Origin: Rhodospirillaceae bacterium BRH_c57
Lineage (GTDB): Bacteria; Pseudomonadota; Alphaproteobacteria; Rhodospirillales; Rhodospirillaceae
Assembly: GCA_000961745.1 (NCBI GenBank)
Contig: LAEA01000251.1
Span: 1 to 38,665, forward strand
Direction of reading: 5' to 3'
DNA: 38,665 nt
In this document: one piece after another, positions 23,420 through 31,864 of the stretch
Numbering within the stretch: position 1 is the stretch's first letter
Layout: every line of letters starts with the position of its first letter
Notes under the pieces: model-generated
What the model saw: only the letters and a program-made list of their open reading frames with translations
What the model was told of the DNA's origin: nothing
The model's database searches: none
Program-made: the position numbers and the translations under genes

Positions 23420-23962
23420 ATGGGCGTAGATGATCGCTTCTTTTCAGAACACCTGAATCCGTTTGCCAATGGCGCACAGATCTCTCGCAACGCCTCCGAC
23501 CGCCGTGTTTTTCTGGTGGTCATAGACGAAACCGACGAGGTCGAGGCTGCGCTGCGCTTCGCGTGCCGGCGGGCACGGAACTCCGGGGGACGGGTGGCCT
23601 TGTTCTCGGCCCTCAAGCCGCCGGAGTTCCAGCACTGGATGTTCGTCGGCAACCTCATGCAGGAGGAAGCCCGCGAGGACGCCGAGGAACGCCTGCAACA
23701 GTACGCGGCGGCGGTGCATCATTGCTCGGGCGAAATGCCGGAAATCTTCCTGCGCGACGGCGAAACCCGCCAGGCCCTGTTCGATCTGGTCGATGAGGAT
23801 GACGGAATCTCCGTCGTCGTCCTGGCCACCGCATCGTCCAGCGACCGTGGCCCAGGGCCGCTGATCGAGGCCCTAACCGGAAAACACGCGGGTAAGCTCC
23901 GCGTGCCGGTCACTATCGTTCCGGGCAATCTTAGCCCGGATGAGATAGACGGTTTGACTTAA
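23420..23962 (+). CDS. UspA-like (universal stress) domain protein
   Basis: This 180-residue protein is taken to start at 23420, where GGGAGGA lies 7 bases upstream. Longer starts upstream lack a ribosome site. The fold pattern (RRVFLVVIDETDEVEAALRFACRRA near the start, LRDGETRQALFDLV, VVVLATASSSDRGPGPLIEAL, and a final VPVTIVPG) matches a single USP domain. Its ATP-binding glycines are only partly conserved. It lies between the rhodanese and the soe genes; a sulfur-related role is not evident. Confidence 0.75.
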   Translation: MGVDDRFFSEHLNPFANGAQISRNASDRRVFLVVIDETDEVEAALRFACRRARNSGGRVALFSALKPPEFQHWMFVGNLMQEEAREDAEERLQQYAAAVHHCSGEMPEIFLRDGETRQALFDLVDEDDGISVVVLATASSSDRGPGPLIEALTGKHAGKLRVPVTIVPGNLSPDEIDGLT

Positions 23963-24098
23963 ATCAGCCTAATCTAATATTCTCTTCCCGGAATACGGCA
24001 ACAAGCCCAGATCGGCCGTGGCGGCGCACCGCGTCTTCACGGTCGATTCAATGGGCCCCGCCGGCACTGCGCCGGCATGACGGGGAGGAAATTGGGAC
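23963..24098 (+). promoter_or_regulatory. Upstream region of the soe operon
   Basis: An AT-rich island (CCTAATCTAATATTC, 23968-23982) and a GGTCGATTCAATGGGCC sequence (24041-24057) precede soeA. Both resemble elements upstream of sox and fcc. Promoter function is inferred. Confidence 0.35.
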
Positions 24099-27092
24099 AT
24101 GGCGCTAGACCATCCGGTCGAGGGCGACGGCGTTGACACGTCTCCGACAGTGGCCGACGAGGTCAAATATACGACCTGCTACATGTGTGCCTGCCGCTGC
24201 GGCATCCGCGTGTACGTCAAGGACGGCCAAATCCGCTACATCCAAGGCAACAAGAACCACCCCGTGAACAAGGGCGTTTTGTGCGCCAAGGGGTCTTCGG
24301 GCATCATGCAGCACTACTCGCCGGCGCGCCTGAGCAAGCCGCTGAAGCGGGTGGGCGAGCGCGGCTCGGGCGAGTTCGTCGAGATCGAGTGGGACGAGGC
24401 CATGGCCCTTGCCACCGACTGGCTGGGCGCCATCCGCAAGACCGACCCCAAAAAGCTCGCCTTCTTCACCGGCCGCGACCAGAGCCAGTCGCTGACCGGC
24501 TGGTGGGCGACCAACTTCGGCACCCCCAACTTCGCCGCCCACGGCGGATTCTGCTCGGTGAACATGGCGGCCGCCGGCCTCTATTCCATCGGCGGGTCGT
24601 TCTGGGAGTTCGGCGAGCCCGACTGGGACAACGCCAAATACTTCATGATGTTCGGCGTGGCCGAAGACCACGACTCGAACCCGATCAAGACCGGCATCAG
24701 CAAGCTGAAGGCGCGCGGCGCCAAGTTCGTGTCGGTCAACCCGACCAAGACGGGCTATTCGGCGGTGGCCGACGAGTGGATCGGCATCCGGCCGGGCACC
24801 GACGGCCTGTTCGTGTTCTCGCTGATCCACGAACTGGTCAAGGCCGGCAAGGTCGATCTGGAATATCTGGTCCGCTACACCAACGCCCACTACCTCATCA
24901 TCCAGGCCCCCGGCCAGGCCGATGACGGACTGTTCCTGCGCGACGCCGACGACGTGCCGCTGTGCTGGGATCAGGTCAAGGGCGCGCCCGCCAAGGCGCT
25001 GGACCCCGAGGTCTCGCCCGCCCTGACCGGCGAATACACGGTCAACGGCAAGCAGGTCATCCCGGCCTTCCAGCTCATGGCCGGTCGCTATCTGGACGAC
25101 CAGTACGCCCCCGAAGCGGTGGCCGAGACCTGCGGCCTCACGGCTGACCAGATCAAGCGCATCGCCGCCGAACTGGCCCATGTGGCGTTCGAGGAAGCCA
25201 TCGAGCTGCCCATCGAGTGGACCGACTGGGCCGGGCGCACGCACAAGACCATGAAGGGCCGCCCGATCGCCATGCACGCCATGCGCGGCATCTCGGCCCA
25301 CTCCAACGGCTTCCACACCTGCCGCGCCATCCATCTGTTGCAGATGATCCTGGGCACCGTGGAGGTCCCCGGCGGGTTCCGCTTCAAGCCGCCGTTCCCC
25401 AAGCCCATCCCGCCCAACCCCAAGCCTGCGGGCAAGGACGGCGGCAAGGCCAACACGCCGCTGGCCGGGGCGCCGCTGGGCTTCCCGACCCAGCCCGAAG
25501 ACCTGCTGGTCGACGACAACGGCAACCCGCTGCGTATCGACAAGGCCTATAGCTGGGAAAACCCGCTGTCCTCGCATGGCCTGATGCACATGGTCATCAC
25601 CAACGCGTGGAAGGGCGACCCGTACCCGGTCGATGTCCTGTTCATGTACATGGCCAACATGGCCTGGAACAGCACCATGAACACCAAGGGTGTCATGGAG
25701 ATGCTGACCGACAAGGACCCGGCCACCGGCGAGTACAAGATCCCCAAGATCATCTATTCCGACGCCTATGCTTCGGAAATGGTGGCCTACGCCGACCTTG
25801 TGTTCCCCGACACCACGTATCTGGAACGCTGGGACTGCATTTCCCTGCTCGACCGGCCGATCTGCGAGGCCGATGGTCCCGCCGACGCCATCCGCCAGCC
25901 GGTGGTCGAGCCGGGCCGTGACGTGCGCGGCTTCCAGACCGTGCTGCTCGACCTGGGCGCCCGCCTGGGCCTGCCCGGCATGACCAACGAGGACGGCAGC
26001 GCCAAGTTCCCCGGCGGCTACCCCGACTACATCGTCAACCACGAGCGGATGCCCGGCATCGGGCCGCTGGCCGGCTGGCGTGGCGAAAACGGCGACCAGC
26101 ACGGGCGCGGGGCCAAGAACCCCGACCAGCTCAAGAAGTACGTCGAGAACGAGTGCTTCTGGCAGGGCCACCTCAAGCCGTCGCAAAAATACTACAAGTT
26201 CGCCAACCGCGAATACCTCGACTACGCCGTCGAAATGGGCTTCATCGGCCACGCCGACCAGATCGTCCTGCAAATCTATTCCGAGATCATGCAGAAGTTC
26301 CGCAACGCCGCGCGCGGCCATGGAACCGTCAAGGTGCCCGAACAGCACCGGGCGCGGGTCGACACCTACTTCGATCCCATGCCCATCTGGTACATGCCGT
26401 TCGAGGAAGCCTCGGTCGATACCACCGAGTTCCCCATGCACGCGCTGACCCAGCGGCCGATGTACATGTACCATTCCTGGGGCAGCCAGAACGCGTGGCT
26501 GCGCCAGATCATGAACCAGAACCGCCTGTATATGCACGCCGGCACCGCCAAGGCGCAGGGCATCGCCGACGACGACTGGGTATGGGTCACCTCGCACCAT
26601 GGCCGCATCAAGTGCCAGGTCCGCCTGATCGAGGGTGTGAACCCACAGACCGTATGGACGTGGAACGCCATCGGCAAGCGCAAGGGCGCGTGGAACCTCA
26701 AGGAGGACGCGCCGGAGGCCACCAAGGGCTTCCTGCTCAACCACTTGATCTCCGAACTGCTGCCCGAGGACAAGACCGGCGCCGGAAACGGCTACCGCTA
26801 CTCCAACTCCGACCCGGTGACCGGACAGGCCGCGTGGTTCGACCTGCGGGTCAAGGTGGAGAAGGCCGCCGCCGACGAATTCGGCGAATCCTCGCCGCAG
26901 TTCCCGGTCCTCAAACGCCCCCCCAACATGGCCGAATCACCGGACATTTCGCGTTACGGCGCGCAGTTCAACCCGGACCGCAACGGCGGCAAGCCGGTGG
27001 AAAACTCGGTCGTCGTCAAACAGACCGTCGGCAAGGGGGCGCCCGAGCCCAAGCCCGCCGCCCAGCCCGCGCCGAAGAAGGAGGGCGTGTGA
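24099..27092 (+). CDS. soeA: SoeA-like molybdopterin sulfite dehydrogenase, catalytic subunit
   Basis: This 997-residue enzyme belongs to the DMSO-reductase (complex iron-sulfur molybdoenzyme) family. An N-terminal 4Fe-4S motif is visible (Cys27-x2-Cys30-x3-Cys34 ... Cys62, with CAKGSSG). The likely Mo ligand is Cys152 in HGGFCSVNM, and pterin-binding segments such as SVNPTKTGYSAVADEWIGIRPGTD follow. There is no Tat signal, so it should stay in the cytoplasm. That and the B/C partners separate it from exported PsrA/PhsA enzymes and fit SoeA, which oxidises sulfite to sulfate. GGGGAGG precedes the ATG. A polysulfide- or tetrathionate-type activity cannot be excluded from sequence alone. Confidence 0.88.
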   Translation: MALDHPVEGDGVDTSPTVADEVKYTTCYMCACRCGIRVYVKDGQIRYIQGNKNHPVNKGVLCAKGSSGIMQHYSPARLSKPLKRVGERGSGEFVEIEWDEAMALATDWLGAIRKTDPKKLAFFTGRDQSQSLTGWWATNFGTPNFAAHGGFCSVNMAAAGLYSIGGSFWEFGEPDWDNAKYFMMFGVAEDHDSNPIKTGISKLKARGAKFVSVNPTKTGYSAVADEWIGIRPGTDGLFVFSLIHELVKAGKVDLEYLVRYTNAHYLIIQAPGQADDGLFLRDADDVPLCWDQVKGAPAKALDPEVSPALTGEYTVNGKQVIPAFQLMAGRYLDDQYAPEAVAETCGLTADQIKRIAAELAHVAFEEAIELPIEWTDWAGRTHKTMKGRPIAMHAMRGISAHSNGFHTCRAIHLLQMILGTVEVPGGFRFKPPFPKPIPPNPKPAGKDGGKANTPLAGAPLGFPTQPEDLLVDDNGNPLRIDKAYSWENPLSSHGLMHMVITNAWKGDPYPVDVLFMYMANMAWNSTMNTKGVMEMLTDKDPATGEYKIPKIIYSDAYASEMVAYADLVFPDTTYLERWDCISLLDRPICEADGPADAIRQPVVEPGRDVRGFQTVLLDLGARLGLPGMTNEDGSAKFPGGYPDYIVNHERMPGIGPLAGWRGENGDQHGRGAKNPDQLKKYVENECFWQGHLKPSQKYYKFANREYLDYAVEMGFIGHADQIVLQIYSEIMQKFRNAARGHGTVKVPEQHRARVDTYFDPMPIWYMPFEEASVDTTEFPMHALTQRPMYMYHSWGSQNAWLRQIMNQNRLYMHAGTAKAQGIADDDWVWVTSHHGRIKCQVRLIEGVNPQTVWTWNAIGKRKGAWNLKEDAPEATKGFLLNHLISELLPEDKTGAGNGYRYSNSDPVTGQAAWFDLRVKVEKAAADEFGESSPQFPVLKRPPNMAESPDISRYGAQFNPDRNGGKPVENSVVVKQTVGKGAPEPKPAAQPAPKKEGV

Positions 27093-27093
27093 C

Positions 27094-27834
27094 ATGACCA
27101 CGCTGCCCACCACCACGACCACCAAGCTCGGCCTCGTCATCGACCTTGACACCTGCGTCGGCTGTCAGGCCTGCGTCACCAACTGCAAGGAGTGGAACAC
27201 CGGCGGCCACTCCGCCCCGCTGACCGACCTCAACCCCTATGGGGACAAGGTTGACGGCGTGTGGTTCAACCGCGTGCACACCTTTGAATACGGCCTGGGC
27301 GAAAACGCCCGCACCGTCAACTTCCCCAAGTCGTGCCTGCACTGCGAGAACGCCGCCTGCGTGACCGTGTGCCCCACGGGCGCCTCCTACAAGCGGTCCT
27401 CCGACGGCATCGTGCTGGTCGATCATGACAAGTGCATCGGCTGCAAGCTGTGCAGTTGGGCCTGTCCCTATGGCGCCCGCGAGTTCGACGAGGACGAGGG
27501 GGTCATGAAGAAGTGCACCCTGTGCGTCGACCGCATCTACAACGAAAACCTCGACGAGGTGGACCGCCAGCCGGCCTGCGTCATCACCTGCCCGTCCAAG
27601 GCCCGCCACTTCGGCGACCTGGGCGATCCCGACTCGGATGTCTCCAAGCTGGTCGCAGAACGCGGCGGTTACGATCTCATGCCCGAACAGGGATACAAGC
27701 CGACCAACAAGTACCTGCCGCCACGGCCGCGCAAGCTGACCGGGGCTGCCATTGGTGCACAGGAATCGCTCCAGCCAGTCAAGACCAACGGCAAGGGATT
27801 CCTGGGTTGGGTCGATAAAGTGCTGACGCGCTAG
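27094..27834 (+). CDS. soeB: SoeB-like four-cluster ferredoxin subunit
   Basis: This 246-residue electron-transfer subunit has four Cys groups for four iron-sulfur clusters: CVGCQACVTNC (Cys21-31), CLHCENAACVTVC, CIGCKLCSWAC and CTLCVDRIY...CVITC. It passes electrons from the Mo subunit to the membrane anchor. The ATG follows the soeA stop with a 1-base gap, and GGAGG lies within the end of soeA. No signal peptide is present, in keeping with a cytoplasmic complex. Confidence 0.93.
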   Translation: MTTLPTTTTTKLGLVIDLDTCVGCQACVTNCKEWNTGGHSAPLTDLNPYGDKVDGVWFNRVHTFEYGLGENARTVNFPKSCLHCENAACVTVCPTGASYKRSSDGIVLVDHDKCIGCKLCSWACPYGAREFDEDEGVMKKCTLCVDRIYNENLDEVDRQPACVITCPSKARHFGDLGDPDSDVSKLVAERGGYDLMPEQGYKPTNKYLPPRPRKLTGAAIGAQESLQPVKTNGKGFLGWVDKVLTR

Positions 27835-27847
27835 GGGGAAACGAACG

Positions 27848-28792
27848 ATGCATCCCGCATACTCCGTCATTTTCTTCACCACCGCCTCGGGCGCGGGCTA
27901 CGGCATGTTGGCGCTGATGGCCATCCTGGGCACCGCCGGCATCCTGCCGGCCGACCGCTGGTTCGGCTTTGTCGGCCTCGCCCTCGCCCTTGGCCTGATT
28001 ACCGCCGGCCTGCTGTCGTCCACCTTCCACCTGGGCCGTCCCGAACGGGCCTGGCGGGCGGTCAGCCAGTGGCGGTCGTCGTGGCTGGCCCGCGAAGGTG
28101 TCCTCGCCATCCTGACCTACATCCCGGCCGGGCTGTTCGGCATCGGCTGGGTGTTCCTGGAACAGACCTCGGGGTTCTGGGGCGTCATGGGCGTGCTGGC
28201 GGCAATCGGGGCCTTCCTGACCATCGTCTGCACCTCGATGATCTACCGCTCCCTCAAGCCGATCCACCAGTGGCACAACGACTGGACCATTGCCGGCTAT
28301 GTAGCGCTCGGTTTTGCCAGCGGCGCCGTGGCGCTGAGCTTCGTCGCCCACCTGTTCGACGTTGCCGGGCCGGTAGTCAAGGCCCTGCCCGTTGCCCTGG
28401 TGCCGGTGGCGTGGGCCGTCAAGACCGGGTACTGGGCGTTCATTGACCGCACCCGCTCGCTGTCCACCTCCAACACCGCCACGGGTCTGCGCGGCGGTGA
28501 GGTGCGCAGCGTGGACTGGCCGCACACCCAGGAAAACTACCTGCAAAAGGAAATGGGCTTCCAGGTGGCGCGCAAGCACGCCCTCAAGCTGCGCACCATC
28601 GCCCACGGCCTGACCTTTGCCGTGCCGCTGGCCTTCGCGGTGCTGACCCTGCTGGTGCCCAACCCACTGGCTGGCATCGCGGCGTTCGTCGCCCTGGCCT
28701 CCATCGCCGCAGGGCTGTTGGCCGAACGCTGGCTGTTCTTCGCCGAGGCCAAGCACACGGTGACGCTGTTCTACGGCGCCAAGGCCGCCTGA
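27848..28792 (+). CDS. soeC: SoeC-like membrane anchor (DmsC/NrfD-type)
   Basis: This 314-residue protein has about eight hydrophobic segments. The DmsC-family pattern includes the N-terminal HPAYSVIFFTTASGAGYGM, STFHLGRPERAWRAVSQWRSSWLARE, and MIYRSLKPIHQWH. It anchors the Soe complex and delivers electrons to quinone. It follows soeB after 13 bases with a GGGGAAA ribosome site. A strong terminator 27 bases after the stop closes the operon. Confidence 0.92.
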   Translation: MHPAYSVIFFTTASGAGYGMLALMAILGTAGILPADRWFGFVGLALALGLITAGLLSSTFHLGRPERAWRAVSQWRSSWLAREGVLAILTYIPAGLFGIGWVFLEQTSGFWGVMGVLAAIGAFLTIVCTSMIYRSLKPIHQWHNDWTIAGYVALGFASGAVALSFVAHLFDVAGPVVKALPVALVPVAWAVKTGYWAFIDRTRSLSTSNTATGLRGGEVRSVDWPHTQENYLQKEMGFQVARKHALKLRTIAHGLTFAVPLAFAVLTLLVPNPLAGIAAFVALASIAAGLLAERWLFFAEAKHTVTLFYGAKAA

Positions 28793-28818
28793 CCAACCGC
28801 AGCCGTTGCGCGAATAGT

Positions 28819-28854
28819 GGGTCCGTCCCCCAGGGGGCGGGCCCATTTTCTTTT
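28819..28854 (+). terminator. Rho-independent terminator after soeC
   Basis: GGGTCCGTCCCC pairs with GGGGGCGGGCCC around a short loop (28819-28843), followed by a T-rich run (TTTTCTTTT) at 28846-28854. This is a textbook terminator for the soe operon. Confidence 0.88.
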
Positions 28855-29242
28855 GCACCTGCGAAGGGATTATGTGCGGTTGATACTCTCTCTCAAGGTA
28901 AATTAGATATTACTAATACGTCTTATGCATTCTACAGCGTCCGATCGTGACTTTATCTTTGTGGAAATTCCGAACCTTTGGTAGCCTCGGCGGGTAACTA
29001 ATAAAAAGCTAATGTAGGGGAGGCTGAAATTGTCGGCCAGCATGGGGGGCCATGTACGGTCGGCACGGTCCAATGGGCCGGCCGCACGGTTTTGCCGCAA
29101 ATCCAATTCACATCCCCCAACTCGATTGCCCGCCCATCGCGCAGCGGTGGAATGCAGCGGTGATCCGATGTCCGCGCCTAATGCGGACACGCAAGAAAAT
29201 GCCACCCATCCACGGAGATCCCGCACGGGGAGGACGACGATA
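28855..29242 (+). promoter_or_regulatory. Upstream region of the fcc operon
   Basis: This 388-base gap contains no gene I can support. It has a clear AT-rich island at 28898-28925 (AAATTAGATATTACTAATACG, cited in part) and another near 28996-29012. A near-palindrome GGTCCAATGGGCC lies at 29067-29079, related to sites before sox and the rhodanese gene. The long leader suggests regulated expression, probably by a sulfide-responsive factor not encoded here. Confidence 0.45.
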
Positions 29243-29836
29243 ATGAAGCTAGGTAAGATTTCTGCGCTGGCGGCCACTGGAGTTCTGGGAGCCCTGCTCT
29301 TCAGCGCTCCGGCCATGGCCAACGACGCCGCCGCCATGATGGCGGAAACCTGCGCCGGTTGCCACGGCACCGACGGCACCAGCATGGGCCCGGTGACGCC
29401 GAGCATCGCTGGCGCCGACCAGGAATATTTCGTTACCGTCATGAAGGACTACGCCAGTGGCGCCCGGCCGTCCACGGTCATGGGCCGCATCGCCAAGGGC
29501 TACACCGAGGACGACTACAAGGCGATGGCGACCTATTTCGCCGACCGCAAGATGGGCCCGGCCAAGCAGGCGTTTGACGTCGCCATGGTCGCCAAGGGCA
29601 AGGACCTACAGGCCCGCTTCTGCGAAAAGTGCCACGAAAAGGGCGGCACGACCGGGGAACTGATCCCCAAGGTCGCCGGCCAGTGGACCCCCTACCTCGA
29701 ACAGTCCATGCAGGACTTCAAGTCCGGCGCCCGTGAAATGGAACGCCGCAAGAAGGCCAAGATGGAAGAACTGGCGGCCGAGGCCGGCGAAGATGGCTAC
29801 AAGGCCATTTTTCATTACCTCGCCAGCCAGCAGTAA
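29243..29836 (+). CDS. fccA: FccA, diheme cytochrome subunit of sulfide dehydrogenase
   Basis: This 197-residue periplasmic cytochrome starts at ATG 29243, with GGGGAGGA about 7 bases upstream. It has a signal peptide cleaved after AMA (about residue 26). Two heme motifs are present, CAGCH (Cys37/40-His41) and CEKCH (Cys127/130-His131), each opening a class-I cytochrome half, as in diheme FccA. It accepts electrons from the FAD subunit encoded 14 bases downstream. Confidence 0.94.
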   Translation: MKLGKISALAATGVLGALLFSAPAMANDAAAMMAETCAGCHGTDGTSMGPVTPSIAGADQEYFVTVMKDYASGARPSTVMGRIAKGYTEDDYKAMATYFADRKMGPAKQAFDVAMVAKGKDLQARFCEKCHEKGGTTGELIPKVAGQWTPYLEQSMQDFKSGAREMERRKKAKMEELAAEAGEDGYKAIFHYLASQQ

Positions 29837-29850
29837 GGGGGGCACCAACA

Positions 29851-31170
29851 ATGCTTAAGAACGGACTCAAGACCGACCGCCGCAGCTTCATCAAGATTGC
29901 CGGCGGTGTGGCCGCGGCGGGCGCCTTTGCCGGCGCCATCTCGATGCCCAACGTTGCGCGCGCCGCCGGGGCCCGTGTGGTCGTGGTTGGCGGCGGCACC
30001 GGCGGTGCGACTTGCGCCAAGTACCTGCGCCGCGCCGACCCATCCCTGGACGTCACCCTGATCGAGGCGAACAAGGAGCACTACACCTGCTTCATGTCCA
30101 ACGAGGTCATCGGCGGCGAACGGACCATGGCCGGCATCCAGGTCGGCTATGGCGGGCTCGCGGCCCATGGCGTCAAGGTCGTCCATGCCCTGGTCACCGA
30201 GATCGACGCCGCCGGCAAGAAGGTCAAGACCCAGGACGGCAAGACCTTTGCCTATGACCGTCTGGTCGTCGCGCCGGGTATCGACATCGACTACGACTCC
30301 CTCGAAGGCTACGACGAAGCCGCCGCCGAGAAGATGCCGCACGCCTGGCAGGCCGGTCCGCAGACCGCACTGCTGCGCAAGCAGCTTGAAGACATGAAGG
30401 ATGGCGGCACGTTCATCCTGGTCGCCCCGCCGAACCCCTTCCGCTGCCCGCCCGGCCCATATGAACGTGCCAGCTTGGTGGCCAACTACTTCAAGCAGCA
30501 CAAGCCCAATTCCAAGGTCCTGATCCTGGACCCCAAGGACGGCTTCTCCAAGCAGGGCCTGTTCATCCAGGCGTGGGAGAAGTTCTACGGTTACGGCACC
30601 GACAAGGCGATGATCACCTGGATCCCGGCGTCCAAGCAGGGCAAGGTGATCGCGGTTCACCCGGCTGAAATGGCCGTGGAAACCGACTTCGAGAAGATCA
30701 AGGGCGACGTCATCAACGTCATTCCGGCCCAGAAGGCCGGCAAGATCGCTTTCGCCGCCGGCCTGACCGGTGACGGCAAGTGGTGCCCGATCAACACGAA
30801 GACCTTCGAGTCCAGCATTCATGCTGGCGTGCATGTGCTGGGCGACGCGGCGGTCGCCACGACCATGCCAAAGTCGGGCTACTCGGCCAACTCGCAGGCC
30901 AAGGTCGCGGCCCGTGCCATCGTCGCCGCCCTCCAGGGCAAGGACATGGCCGACCCGGCTTACGTCAACACCTGCTACTCGATTGCCGGCCCAGACCATT
31001 GCTTCTCGGTCGCCGCCGTCTACAAGCACAACGCGGCGGAGAACAAGATCGTCGCCGTCGAGGGTGCCGGTGGCCTGTCCCCGATGGATGCTTCGGCCGA
31101 AGACCGCAAGCGCGAAGTCGGGTTCGCCCACAGCTGGTACAACAACATCGTGAAGGATAGCTGGGGCTAA
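29851..31170 (+). CDS. fccB: FccB, flavoprotein subunit of flavocytochrome c sulfide dehydrogenase
   Basis: This 439-residue protein has a Tat signal ([17 protein letters not shown]) cleaved near Ala38. It carries the FAD motif [17 protein letters not shown]. Subtracting 38 residues, its key cysteines fall exactly on the Allochromatium positions: Cys80 (EHYTCFM, = Cys42, covalent flavin), Cys199 (NPFRCPPG, = Cys161) and Cys375 (VNTCYS, = Cys337, redox disulfide). It oxidises sulfide to sulfur or polysulfide in the periplasm. All active-site residues are in place. Confidence 0.97.
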   Translation: MLKNGLKTDRRSFIKIAGGVAAAGAFAGAISMPNVARAAGARVVVVGGGTGGATCAKYLRRADPSLDVTLIEANKEHYTCFMSNEVIGGERTMAGIQVGYGGLAAHGVKVVHALVTEIDAAGKKVKTQDGKTFAYDRLVVAPGIDIDYDSLEGYDEAAAEKMPHAWQAGPQTALLRKQLEDMKDGGTFILVAPPNPFRCPPGPYERASLVANYFKQHKPNSKVLILDPKDGFSKQGLFIQAWEKFYGYGTDKAMITWIPASKQGKVIAVHPAEMAVETDFEKIKGDVINVIPAQKAGKIAFAAGLTGDGKWCPINTKTFESSIHAGVHVLGDAAVATTMPKSGYSANSQAKVAARAIVAALQGKDMADPAYVNTCYSIAGPDHCFSVAAVYKHNAAENKIVAVEGAGGLSPMDASAEDRKREVGFAHSWYNNIVKDSWG

Positions 31171-31283
31171 GCGCCTCCGCGACCTGAGTGCGCGGCGGCG
31201 GCCCTCCCCCCAAGGGCCGCCGCCGCACTTCGCTGGCGGCGCAAGGGAGGGAGCGCCGTGCCCATCCGAAGGGAACTGGAAAA

Positions 31284-31847
31284 GTGCGCCGTATCTGGAA
31301 ATGGTTCACGCGCCCGAGTGCGCGTTATGGCTGGGGTATCGTTTTTACGGCGGGGGCTGCGGCCTTCCTGATCTTCGCCGTCGGCTTCACCGCCGTGGTC
31401 GATGCCACCAACCGCACGGAATTCTGCGTGTCGTGCCACACGATGCAGATCAATCACGAGGAATACAAAAAGACCGCCCACTACAACAACCGCACGGGGG
31501 TACGGGTGGAGTGCGCGGATTGCCACGTGCCCAAGGCGTTCGGCCCCAAGATGTGGGCCAAGCTGGTGGCGGCCAAGGACGTCTATCACCAGATCATCGG
31601 CACCATCGACACGCCCGAGAAGTACGAGGCGCACCGCCTTCAGATGGCCGAGCGCGTGTGGGACAAAATGGAATCCACCGGGTCCCGTGAATGCCGCAAC
31701 TGCCATGACTTCCAGGCCATGGACTTCCAGTGGCAGGGTCGCCGTTCGGCGCTGCGCCACCAGTCGGCCATGGAAGAAGGCAAAACCTGCATCAACTGCC
31801 ATCAGGGCGTGGTGCATTCGCTGCCGCAAGGCTTCTCCCGCAACTGA
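31284..31847 (+). CDS. NapC/NirT-type membrane-anchored tetraheme cytochrome c
   Basis: This 187-residue protein is started at GTG 31284 (GAAGGGA upstream). A longer frame to 31188 adds an Arg/Pro-rich leader without a ribosome site. One N-terminal membrane anchor (about residues 17-38) precedes four heme motifs: CVSCH (48-52), CADCH (77-81), CRNCH (137-141) and CINCH (169-173). This matches the NapC/NrfH quinol-cytochrome family in size and layout. Such proteins usually link the quinone pool to periplasmic partners. Here it follows fccB after 113 bases, so it may connect sulfide oxidation with the membrane. The direction of flow is unknown. Confidence 0.9.
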   Translation: MRRIWKWFTRPSARYGWGIVFTAGAAAFLIFAVGFTAVVDATNRTEFCVSCHTMQINHEEYKKTAHYNNRTGVRVECADCHVPKAFGPKMWAKLVAAKDVYHQIIGTIDTPEKYEAHRLQMAERVWDKMESTGSRECRNCHDFQAMDFQWQGRRSALRHQSAMEEGKTCINCHQGVVHSLPQGFSRN

Positions 31848-31864
31848 CCGGCCGGAGGGCAGCC

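Noticed and set aside
24105-26744. 879-residue open frame antisense to soeA
   Set aside because: Composition (Val/Gly/Asp/His rich) mirrors the codon pattern of soeA on the other strand. The soeA frame has clear motifs, so this is a shadow.
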